The position numbers and the translations under genes were made by a program. Below are positions 1-6,318 of a stretch of 7,832 bases of DNA, piece by piece. The notes beneath the pieces are model-generated. The model had not been told where the DNA came from, made no database searches, and saw only the letters and a program-made list of their open reading frames with translations. Every line of letters begins with the position of its first letter. Within the stretch, counting starts at the first letter, position 1. Source of the stretch: Clostridia bacterium (GTDB lineage: Bacteria; Bacillota; Clostridia; Oscillospirales; Acutalibacteraceae); the NCBI GenBank assembly GCA_017414725.1, contig JAFQKZ010000116.1:1-7832 (forward strand). Reading direction: 5' to 3'.

Positions 1-38
1 AAAAATATATTCAAAAAAGAGATATTTCAGAAAATTAA

Positions 39-67
39 TTGACTGAAATTTATATTAATACTAATAT
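39..67 (+). promoter_or_regulatory. Promoter of the solitary 5S rRNA gene
   Basis: A -35 box TTGACT (39-44) is separated by exactly 17 bases from a -10 box TAATAT (62-67). The predicted start point, about 6-7 bases after the -10 box, falls at about 73-74. That is where the 5S sequence begins, so the transcript would have essentially no leader. The boxes and spacing are seen directly; sigma-A-type use is inferred. Confidence 0.75.
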
Positions 68-72
68 GAAAA

Positions 73-191
73 TGTTGGTGCTGATGATGCTCAGGGTACA
101 CTCGTTCCCATCTCGAACACGATAGTTAAGCTGAGCGATGCCGAAAATACTCGACTGGAGACGGTCCGGGAAAATAGGAAGGTGCCAATTT
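73..191 (+). rRNA. rrf: 5S ribosomal RNA
   Basis: This is the 5S RNA of the large ribosomal subunit. It carries the conserved core CGTTCCCATCTCGAACACG (about 103-121) followed by AGTTAAGC (124-131). Helix II is visible as GCTCAG (89-94) pairing with CTGAGC (131-136). The ends pair through TTGGT near 75-79 and GCCAA near 184-188. The length of about 118 nt is normal for the family. The exact ends are estimated by alignment from memory with typical bacterial 5S and could be off by a few bases. The gene stands alone: only AT-rich sequence with a promoter precedes it, with no 23S 3' end, and a terminator follows. The downstream gene is convergent. Confidence 0.95.
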
Positions 192-212
192 TTTTGTGTT
201 TATTTTTGAAAT

Positions 213-252
213 AAAAAAAATCGACTAGAATTTTATCCAGTCGAATTTTTTG
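213..252. terminator. Bidirectional rho-independent terminator between 5S rRNA and the grpB-like gene
   Basis: The hairpin has arms TCGACTAGA (221-229) and TCCAGTCGA (236-244), with one A-C mismatch and a 6-base loop. It is preceded by a run of eight A (213-220) and followed by ATTTTTT (244-250). The flanking A and T runs provide a U-tract on either strand. It can therefore end both the plus-strand 5S transcript and the minus-strand operon, whose last stop codon lies at 257-259. Confidence 0.85.
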
Positions 253-256
253 TGTT

Positions 257-1063
257 TTAAATATCAAGTTTTAAATTATGAAAATCTACCCATTCGCTAA
301 TTTTTTCTATTAATATATTCTTATTTTTGATATCTATTGATTTAATAGATTTCAAAACTGCGACAGAATTTACAATATCAAATTTCACGCACGCAACTGC
401 GACTATTTCTGTTCCAAGACACAAACACACATGATAAGTATTTTTATCGCTAAAATCTATATTTTCGATATTCATAAATTTTTTATACGATTCTATTTCG
501 TAATAATTAGATATAATCACAAATCTATAACTATTAAAGCCGGCAATTTTGGCAATTTTTCTAATAATTTCTCCTTTTTTTATAGTATACTCAGAAAACA
601 AATTTTCTATTATATTAAATCCGTCGGGATGGTTATTTACAAGATCGAGTTTTGTCTTAGCATAAAGTTCACGAGCTTCAGAATTATTTCTGAGATAATT
701 CTGAAAAGTCAAATTCCAAGATATTTCACCGCTGTTTTCTTTGACAACATGAAGATTTATGTCATTAGGTTGTTTTCTGCTGAAAAATAATCTAAGCGGA
801 AGATTAAATTCGCCTTTTGGTTCATACCCTATATTTTTTAATATATTATTAATGTTTGATAAATTTTTCACAACACACATTATGTCTACTGTAGGTTTTG
901 CACATAGACCTGGAACACTTGTAGAACCAACATGATAAATATCTATACAGTTTTCTTTGAGCACAGATTTCAATTCATTCGCATGTATCTTGAAAATATT
1001 AGGCCACTCAGGATCATACGGAACAATATTTATTTTCTTTTTTGATTGTGTCAAAATTCTCAT
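257..1063 (-). CDS. GrpB-family (UPF0157, nucleotidyltransferase-fold) protein with a degenerate GNAT-like C-terminal domain
   Basis: Residues about 10-175 form a GrpB/UPF0157 domain, a nucleotidyltransferase-like family whose substrate is not firmly established. The signature YDPEWP lies at residues 16-21 and HVGSTSVPGLCAKPTVDI at 44-61, followed by NLHVV near 103-107. The usual family length is about 170-180 residues. Here about 92 more follow (177-268). They resemble the first half of a GNAT acetyltransferase (NTYHVCLCLGTEIVAVACVKF, then two strands and a helix ending in EKISEWVDF). The Gly-rich acetyl-CoA loop is missing and the protein stops early, so this part is probably non-catalytic. 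I chose the ATG at 1063 because GGTGG lies 5 bases before it; a GTG at 1072 is in frame but has no ribosome binding site. It is the last gene of the minus-strand operon, 26 bases after dusB. GrpB assignment is firm; the GNAT relation is inference. Confidence 0.85.
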   Translation of the reverse strand: MRILTQSKKKINIVPYDPEWPNIFKIHANELKSVLKENCIDIYHVGSTSVPGLCAKPTVDIMCVVKNLSNINNILKNIGYEPKGEFNLPLRLFFSRKQPNDINLHVVKENSGEISWNLTFQNYLRNNSEARELYAKTKLDLVNNHPDGFNIIENLFSEYTIKKGEIIRKIAKIAGFNSYRFVIISNYYEIESYKKFMNIENIDFSDKNTYHVCLCLGTEIVAVACVKFDIVNSVAVLKSIKSIDIKNKNILIEKISEWVDFHNLKLDI

Positions 1064-1068
1064 CAAAA

Positions 1069-1073
1069 CCACC
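1069..1073 (-). promoter_or_regulatory. Ribosome binding site that fixes the grpB-like start
   Basis: GGTGG on the minus strand lies 5 bases upstream of the ATG at 1063-1061. It overlaps the alternative in-frame GTG codon at 1072-1070, which has only AT-rich sequence upstream. This favours the ATG and a 268-residue product. Confidence 0.5.
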
Positions 1074-1089
1074 GCAAATTATATATATT

Positions 1090-2079
1090 TCAAATTAATT
1101 CTTCACAGATATTTAATAATTCTTGTTTTGTCTGGGTACTAAAAACTTTTTTGCGGAACTCGCATGCATTTGGAAAGTTTTTCAAATATGCTGATATATG
1201 CTTGCGAGCTTCTTTTATGCCAATTTCTTCAGATTTGTACTCGCAAAGTTTGTTTATATGTAATTTCATGACACGTACTTTTTCAGCCATGGAAATAATA
1301 TTATTACTGTTTTGATTAATATTTTTAAAAATCCATGGATTCCCCATAGCGCCGCGACCAATCGCAATTAAATCACAATTAGTATATTCTAACATAAAAT
1401 TCGCGGTTTCTGTTGAATTTATGTCGCCGTTGCCTATGACCGGAATATTAACAGAATTTTTTACTTGCTTAATAATATCAAGATTATTCGTACCGGAGTA
1501 TTCTTGCTGTCGGGTGCGACCGTGAACTGTAATTAAATCTGCTCCGGACTGCTCACAAATTTTTGCGATTTCAGGCGCATTAAGATTATTATTATCCCAG
1601 CCGGCACGAATCTTAACAGTAACAGGAATATTTTTGTTTATTTTCATAACAGAATCTTTACATGATTTTACTATTTGCCCACACAAACTAGAATCTTTCA
1701 TAAGCGCAGAACCGGAATTTTCTTTGATAATTTTCGTAGCGGGACAACCCATGTTAATATCTATAATATCTATGTCTTGATATTTGTTTAATAAAATATT
1801 AACAGACTCGTAAAAGTCTTTAGGGTTATTGCCAAATAATTGTACCGCGAACGGACGCTCAAGATTACTGTGTTCTATCAGAGAAAACGTTTTTTTGCTG
1901 TCATAAATCAGACCTTTGGTGCTTACCATTTCGCTGGTAAAACAGCCTACTCCAAATTCTGAGCAAATTTCACGAAACGCACGATCAGTCACTCCGGCCA
2001 TTGGCGCCAGAGTTGCTACATTTTTTAAAATTACATTTCCTATTTTTATATTTTTTATATTATTTTTCTCAAAACTCAT
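1090..2079 (-). CDS. dusB: tRNA-dihydrouridine synthase, DusB family
   Basis: This is a flavin (FMN) enzyme that reduces specific uridines of tRNA to dihydrouridine using NADPH, in the cytoplasm. The TIM-barrel starts with LAPMAGVTDRAFR (24-36). The catalytic cysteine is Cys112 in INMGCPATKI. Further family motifs are SGSALMKD (122-129), VKIRAGWD (155-162), TVHGRTRQQ (184-192), the phosphate-binding IPVIGNGDI (212-220) and GRGAMGNPWIF (241-251). The remainder is the C-terminal helical tRNA-binding domain. The 329-residue length is normal and all key residues are present. The ATG lies 6 bases after the murF stop codon and no Shine-Dalgarno is visible, so translation is probably coupled to murF. 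In many Clostridia dusB sits near other housekeeping genes; following murF directly is less usual. Confidence 0.95.
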   Translation of the reverse strand: MSFEKNNIKNIKIGNVILKNVATLAPMAGVTDRAFREICSEFGVGCFTSEMVSTKGLIYDSKKTFSLIEHSNLERPFAVQLFGNNPKDFYESVNILLNKYQDIDIIDINMGCPATKIIKENSGSALMKDSSLCGQIVKSCKDSVMKINKNIPVTVKIRAGWDNNNLNAPEIAKICEQSGADLITVHGRTRQQEYSGTNNLDIIKQVKNSVNIPVIGNGDINSTETANFMLEYTNCDLIAIGRGAMGNPWIFKNINQNSNNIISMAEKVRVMKLHINKLCEYKSEEIGIKEARKHISAYLKNFPNACEFRKKVFSTQTKQELLNICEELI

Positions 2080-2085
2080 AATATT

Positions 2086-3504
2086 TTATTTATATTTATT
2101 TTTTATGTACTCTGAAACTTCTTCTAGGTGCATACTTCTGGAACCTTTAATTAATATCAAATTTTTATTTTTTATATTATTTATATCTTGAATTAAATTT
2201 ATATCTTCGAGTTTTTCTATAATTTCAGAATTATTTTTACAATGAAAACAAGATATATTTTGATTTACAGATTTAACACCTTGAGACAAATACTCTGAGT
2301 TCTCGCCGACAGTAATTAAAATATTTATTTTTTCAGTAGCTATATGTCTACCGGTCTCAAAGTGAATATCTTTTGAGTTTTTGCCCAACTCCAACATATC
2401 GCCCAGAATTAAAATTACTGTTCCGGTTGCATTCAAATTTTTTATAATACTCACGGAACTCTTAACAGAATCGGGACTCGAATTGTAACTATCGTCAATT
2501 AAAATAACATCGGTAAATTCTAGAATTTCTTGACGTTTGTTTATATTTTTAAATTTTAATAATCCGGATTTTATGTCATCTATGTGCATGTTCATGTCAA
2601 GCGCAACACAAATTGCAGCTAAAGAATTATACACGTTATGAATCCCAAGGCACGGAATTACAATATTATCTTTAAATTCCGGCGTACTCAAAACAAAACT
2701 GGTCTTATCGCATTGAGATAAAATCTCGTCACATTTATATTTATAATCTCCGTTTATGCCAAATTTTGTGATATTTATATTATTTTTGTGTAATTTAGAT
2801 AATACAGGAATATCGCCGTTTACATATAATTTCGAATTTTCTTTTTGGATTATCTGTGATTTTTCATAACAAGTAGTTTCTATATTTTTGAAATTCTCAA
2901 GATGCGAAACTCCGATATTAGTTATTATTCCGATATCAGGCCTGGTAATATTATATAATTTGTTCATTTCGCCGATTTTGCTGACGCCCATTTCTAATAC
3001 AGCCGCTTGATACGAATTATCTATACTTAAAATATTTAACGGCGTTCCCAATTGACCGTTTATATTTCCGGGGCTTTTGAAAACTTTCATGTTTTCGCTC
3101 AGAACAGAACATAATAATTCTTTTGTCGTAGTTTTTCCAACGCTGCCCGTGATTCCTATAATTACAACTTGTAATTTATGTCTGTAATACTCAGCTAATT
3201 TTTGCAGGGCTTCAAGCGTATCACTAACTTCTATCAAAGAACCCGGAGATTTTAAATTATTTTTAACAATATCTTCATATTTTTTATGATTACGAGTTAT
3301 AAAACTGGCTTTTGCGCCGTTTTCAAAACTTTTCTCAATAAAATCATGTCCATCGAAATTTTCTCCTATAATAGGAACAAACAGAGCATCTTTTGATATT
3401 GCTCGCGAGTCAGTGCTAACAGAACTGATAATACTATTGGTGTCACCGGAAATCAGAACTCCGTTAGTTGCTTCAAGAATCTCTTGTATAGTCAATTTTT
3501 CCAT
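2086..3504 (-). CDS. murF: UDP-N-acetylmuramoyl-tripeptide--D-alanyl-D-alanine ligase (MurF)
   Basis: MurF performs the last cytoplasmic step in UDP-MurNAc-pentapeptide synthesis, adding D-Ala-D-Ala to the tripeptide with ATP hydrolysis. The N-terminal substrate domain contains STDSRAI (30-36) and LFVPIIGENFDGHDF (41-55). The ATP-binding central domain has the P-loop GITGSVGKTTTKE (117-129), the NING segment (147-150), EMGVSKIGEM (171-180) and NIGVSHLENF (196-205). The C-terminal domain has DDSYNSSPDS (337-346), ILGDMLELG (366-374) and KGSRSMHLE (453-461). The 472-residue length is typical and no key motif is missing. It starts 24 bases after the murE stop codon with only a weak purine-rich AAGAGATG upstream, which suggests co-transcription with murE. 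Identification is firm. Confidence 0.97.
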   Translation of the reverse strand: MEKLTIQEILEATNGVLISGDTNSIISSVSTDSRAISKDALFVPIIGENFDGHDFIEKSFENGAKASFITRNHKKYEDIVKNNLKSPGSLIEVSDTLEALQKLAEYYRHKLQVVIIGITGSVGKTTTKELLCSVLSENMKVFKSPGNINGQLGTPLNILSIDNSYQAAVLEMGVSKIGEMNKLYNITRPDIGIITNIGVSHLENFKNIETTCYEKSQIIQKENSKLYVNGDIPVLSKLHKNNINITKFGINGDYKYKCDEILSQCDKTSFVLSTPEFKDNIVIPCLGIHNVYNSLAAICVALDMNMHIDDIKSGLLKFKNINKRQEILEFTDVILIDDSYNSSPDSVKSSVSIIKNLNATGTVILILGDMLELGKNSKDIHFETGRHIATEKINILITVGENSEYLSQGVKSVNQNISCFHCKNNSEIIEKLEDINLIQDINNIKNKNLILIKGSRSMHLEEVSEYIKNKYK

Positions 3505-3528
3505 AAATTTTTCATCTCTTTTCGTGTT

Positions 3529-4965
3529 TTAAATATTTTCCAGTATATTATTAACTATTTTTCTTTCGTCAAATTCATATTTAACTCCTGAAATTTCCTG
3601 ATAAGTTTCGTGACCCTTGCCGGCCAGAATAATTACGTCTCCGTCTTGAGAATTTTTAATACTATATTCAATCGCTTCTTTTCTATTAGATATAATAATA
3701 TAATTATTTTTTGTGATTTTTGAAACAATATCTTGAATTATCGAGTTTCGGTCTTCAAATCTGGGATTATCATCAGTTATAATACAGAAATCCGAAAGTT
3801 CGCTGGCTATTTGACCCATTTCATATCTTCTGGACTTTGGTCTGTCCCCGCCTGCTCCAAAAACAGTTACGATTCTCTTGGGATTATATTTTCTCACGGT
3901 TTCTAACAAACTTTTCATACTTACATAATTATGTGCATAGTCTATTATAATCTGAAATTTATTATTATTTATTATATTTTCCATGCGGCCTTTTACTTTA
4001 ACTTTTGAGAGCCCTGAGATAATATTTTCCGTACTGATTCCCAAATTTTCGCACAAAATTATGCTTGCCAGAGAATTATAAATATTAAACTCTCCGGGTA
4101 CGGAAACAAAAATATTATTAATATTCAAATTACTTGCTAAATCAAAACTCATACCCATAATATTATTTTTGACTACATATTTCATGTTTTTAATATTTTT
4201 CAAACTATAAGTCTTAATTTCACAAGTGCTATCTGAAATTATTTCTTGAGCATGATTATCATCTGTATTTATAATTCCAATTTTACAGTTTTTAAATAAT
4301 ATTTTTTTGGATTCTAAATACTCTTGTAAATTCTCATGCTCATTCTTTGATATATGATCATTTGAAAAATTCGTGAAAATCCCGTAATCAAAAATTATAT
4401 TATCTAGCCTGTGATTTTTGAGTCCTAACGAAGAAGCCTCCAAAACAGCATATTTACAGCCGTTTTCTATCATATTATTTAAATATTTCTGTACTTCATA
4501 AGACTCAGGTGTAGTATTATTTAAATCTGTTATTTTTTCTCCGAGAATATATCCTATGGTTCCGATTAGCCCTACTTTTGCACCGGTGCTTTCCAGTATA
4601 CATTTTATCATAAAAGAAGTACTGGTTTTGCCCTTGGTACCAGTAATCGCTATAGTTTTTAATTTTCTTGCCGGGTGATCAAAGAAATTCGCTGACATAG
4701 TAGCCAACGCTTCTCGTGAGTTTTCTACAGTAATTATACAAATCCCCGGGATTTTAATATCTTTTTCGGTGACTATTACAGTAGCGCCGTTATTTATAGC
4801 TTGTTCAGTAAAATTATTTCCGTCAAAATTTGCTCCTGTTAAACATACAAAAACACTATTTCTTACAACTTTTCGCGAATCATAAATTATATCACTAATT
4901 TCTATATTACTGTTTCCGAGTATACTTTTAAATTTCAAATTCTTAATAACTTGATTTAAATTCAT
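3529..4965 (-). CDS. murE: UDP-N-acetylmuramoyl-L-alanyl-D-glutamate--2,6-diaminopimelate ligase (MurE)
   Basis: MurE adds the third residue to UDP-MurNAc-L-Ala-D-Glu in the cytoplasm. The N-terminal domain contains IIYDSRKV (26-33) and FVCLTGANFDGNNF (39-52). The ATP-binding P-loop is TGTKGKTSTS (108-117), followed by TTPE (151-154) and FTNFSNDH (197-204). The C-terminal domain has IDYAHN (341-346), FGAGGDRPKSRR (369-380), TDDNPRFED (397-405) and AGKGHETYQ (448-456). DNPR is the family motif for meso-diaminopimelate, as opposed to lysine, specificity. The segment EASSLGLKNHR (176-186) has Leu where homologues usually have His or Gln. The 478-residue length is normal. The ATG has a clear AGGAG 6 bases upstream. 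It is probably the first gene of the operon, with its promoter in the end of the asparaginase gene. Function is firm; DAP use is inferred from the motif. Confidence 0.97.
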   Translation of the reverse strand: MNLNQVIKNLKFKSILGNSNIEISDIIYDSRKVVRNSVFVCLTGANFDGNNFTEQAINNGATVIVTEKDIKIPGICIITVENSREALATMSANFFDHPARKLKTIAITGTKGKTSTSFMIKCILESTGAKVGLIGTIGYILGEKITDLNNTTPESYEVQKYLNNMIENGCKYAVLEASSLGLKNHRLDNIIFDYGIFTNFSNDHISKNEHENLQEYLESKKILFKNCKIGIINTDDNHAQEIISDSTCEIKTYSLKNIKNMKYVVKNNIMGMSFDLASNLNINNIFVSVPGEFNIYNSLASIILCENLGISTENIISGLSKVKVKGRMENIINNNKFQIIIDYAHNYVSMKSLLETVRKYNPKRIVTVFGAGGDRPKSRRYEMGQIASELSDFCIITDDNPRFEDRNSIIQDIVSKITKNNYIIISNRKEAIEYSIKNSQDGDVIILAGKGHETYQEISGVKYEFDERKIVNNILENI

Positions 4966-5047
4966 AATTTACTCCTGAAATCCAAAAATAATATATAAAT
5001 TTTAAATAATTTTAAATCATATTTCAATATACATATCACACACAATA

Positions 5048-5076
5048 TATATATAATTTTTGTTAATATTTGTCAA
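5048..5076 (-). promoter_or_regulatory. Promoter of the murE-murF-dusB-grpB operon
   Basis: Reading the minus strand, TTGACA (5076-5071) is followed after exactly 17 bases by TATATA (5053-5048). The -35 box lies inside the last codons of the asparaginase gene (Phe-Asp-Lys-Tyr). The predicted start near 5041 leaves a leader of about 75 bases before murE. No hairpin-plus-T-run terminator is visible between the two genes, so read-through from asparaginase is also possible. Boxes are seen; activity is inferred. Confidence 0.65.
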
Positions 5077-6046
5077 AAAACTCTTGAATTTTACTAATAT
5101 CATGTGTTTTTGTAAGAGCAAGAGTCAATAAAATCCGAGATTTCTCAGTAGACAAATTATTCGCACATATAATATTATTTTCAAATTTCTTATTTATATT
5201 TACCAGACCGTTGTTAATTTTCGAAGAAAAAACTATAATTTTATTTTTTTCAAATACTAAATTCTTGATTTCTTCGAACCAGTCTGTACTGACAGTCCCG
5301 CAACCTGCACAAGATATAATTATTCCGTCTGAGTTTTGAGCTATAAATTTCAATATTTTTATATCTGAGTTCATATAAAAATATACAATTTCAACTTTTG
5401 GGAATTTCTGTATATTATTAATATCAAATTCTGTGTTTACAGTATGAACCTTGTTCGAAATATTATAAAAATATATTTTATTATCACGTATAAAACCTAA
5501 ACAACCCAGATCTTTTTGATTAAAAGCATTTGTTTTATAAGTACTGGTTTTCTGGACATCGCGAGCGCTGTATATACTATCTCCAAAAGCTATTAGAACG
5601 CCTTTGGATTTAGACTCTTCGTGACTAGCCAAAGCTACAGCTTGATATAAATTCAAGCATCCGTCATTACTTAGAGAAGTACTCGGTCTCATCGCACCTG
5701 TTAATACTACGGGCTTCTCAGTCTTAATAACCAGATTCAAAAAATACGCAGTTTCTTCCAGAGTATCCGTTCCATGAGTTACAACAAATCCGTCATATTT
5801 ATCAATATTATTATTTATGTATTTAGAAATCTGCGAAATTTTCTCAAAACTCATATCACAACTGTCAATATTAAACATATCTATATAATTTATATTCGCA
5901 AGCGATTTGATATCAGGAATTTTATCTATCAAGTTATTCAATTTTAATTTTCCGGGCTCGTAATGACATGTTATACCTGTCGTGCCGGTCCCTGCGATTG
6001 TTCCGCCTGTGCCTATAATCAAAATATTTTTTAAGCATTCTTTCAT
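5063..6046 (-). CDS. L-asparaginase, type II-like, without signal peptide (predicted cytoplasmic)
   Basis: This enzyme hydrolyses L-asparagine to L-aspartate and ammonia. The first active-site motif is TGGTIAG (13-19), giving nucleophile Thr16, followed by Tyr29 in CHYEPGKL. The second motif is THGTDTLEETA (90-100) with Thr93 and Asp94, then LTGAMRPSTSLSNDG (115-129) and RDVQKTST (162-169), where Lys166 matches the catalytic lysine. All catalytic residues of the family are present, and 327 residues is a normal mature length. The motif wording is closest to the type II enzymes, which are usually exported. However, the N-terminus (MKECLKN, then the first strand) has no signal peptide, so I predict a cytoplasmic location. 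The start has AAAGGAGT upstream. The symbol is left blank because ansA/ansB naming cannot be decided here. It precedes murE on the same strand by 97 bases. Confidence 0.94.
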   Translation of the reverse strand: MKECLKNILIIGTGGTIAGTGTTGITCHYEPGKLKLNNLIDKIPDIKSLANINYIDMFNIDSCDMSFEKISQISKYINNNIDKYDGFVVTHGTDTLEETAYFLNLVIKTEKPVVLTGAMRPSTSLSNDGCLNLYQAVALASHEESKSKGVLIAFGDSIYSARDVQKTSTYKTNAFNQKDLGCLGFIRDNKIYFYNISNKVHTVNTEFDINNIQKFPKVEIVYFYMNSDIKILKFIAQNSDGIIISCAGCGTVSTDWFEEIKNLVFEKNKIIVFSSKINNGLVNINKKFENNIICANNLSTEKSRILLTLALTKTHDISKIQEFFDKY

Positions 6047-6205
6047 ATTTTATTTACTCCTTTAAAATTTATATTAAAAACTCGTATTAATACTATAATA
6101 TCACAAATTTAGAAAATTATTTTATTAAATTTATATTTATGCTTTTCATTTTTTGTGTATTTATCCGAATCGTTTGGCAATATTATACAAAAAATATTTA
6201 TTTTA

Positions 6206-6233
6206 TTGACTTGTTAACACAAAAATATAAAAC
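6206..6233 (+). promoter_or_regulatory. Candidate promoter of the duplicated-domain protein gene
   Basis: TTGACT (6206-6211) is a good -35 match. At 16 bases spacing the best -10 is TAAAAC (6228-6233), which is poor; a better TATAAA (6226-6231) is only 14 bases away. The palindrome TGTTAACA directly follows the -35 box and could be an operator. This is a weak candidate. Confidence 0.3.
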
Positions 6234-6240
6234 TAAGCTT

Positions 6241-6286
6241 TATAAGTTTTGATTTTAGAAATATATTTTTAAATTTAAAACTTATA
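6241..6286. repeat. Perfect 10-bp inverted repeat upstream of the duplicated-domain gene
   Basis: TATAAGTTTT (6241-6250) is the exact reverse complement of AAAACTTATA (6277-6286). The arms are separated by 26 bases, and the repeat ends 32 bases before the start codon. It may be an operator pair or a leader stem-loop. In such AT-rich sequence chance is possible, but ten consecutive matching bases that include G and C are notable. Confidence 0.5.
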
Positions 6287-6318
6287 GTATTCAAAAAATT
6301 AGAAAGAAGTGACTTGAA

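Larger units (their letters stand above)
6047..6318. other. Divergent AT-rich intergenic region
   Basis: This spacer separates the minus-strand asparaginase from the plus-strand repeat protein and should hold both promoters. For the minus strand there is a perfect TATAAT at 6187-6182, but no convincing -35 box at normal spacing, and a weaker TATAGT-like site nearer the gene. For the plus strand there is TTGACT at 6206-6211. The palindrome TGTTAACA lies at 6212-6219 and a longer inverted repeat at 6241-6286. No small gene or RNA gene is recognised. Confidence 0.6.

Noticed and set aside
1..72. Possible 3' end of a 23S rRNA gene upstream of 5S
   Set aside because: The sequence is nearly pure A/T with no rRNA-like conserved segment, and it contains a complete promoter instead.
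431..790. Plus-strand open frame of 119 codons opposite the grpB-like gene
   Set aside because: It lies wholly antisense to a clear GrpB-family gene, has no ribosome binding site and encodes low-complexity Ile/Phe-rich sequence typical of the reverse of AT-rich coding DNA.
957..1315. Two overlapping plus-strand open frames across the grpB/dusB junction
   Set aside because: Both are antisense shadows of the dusB and grpB genes and show no family motif.
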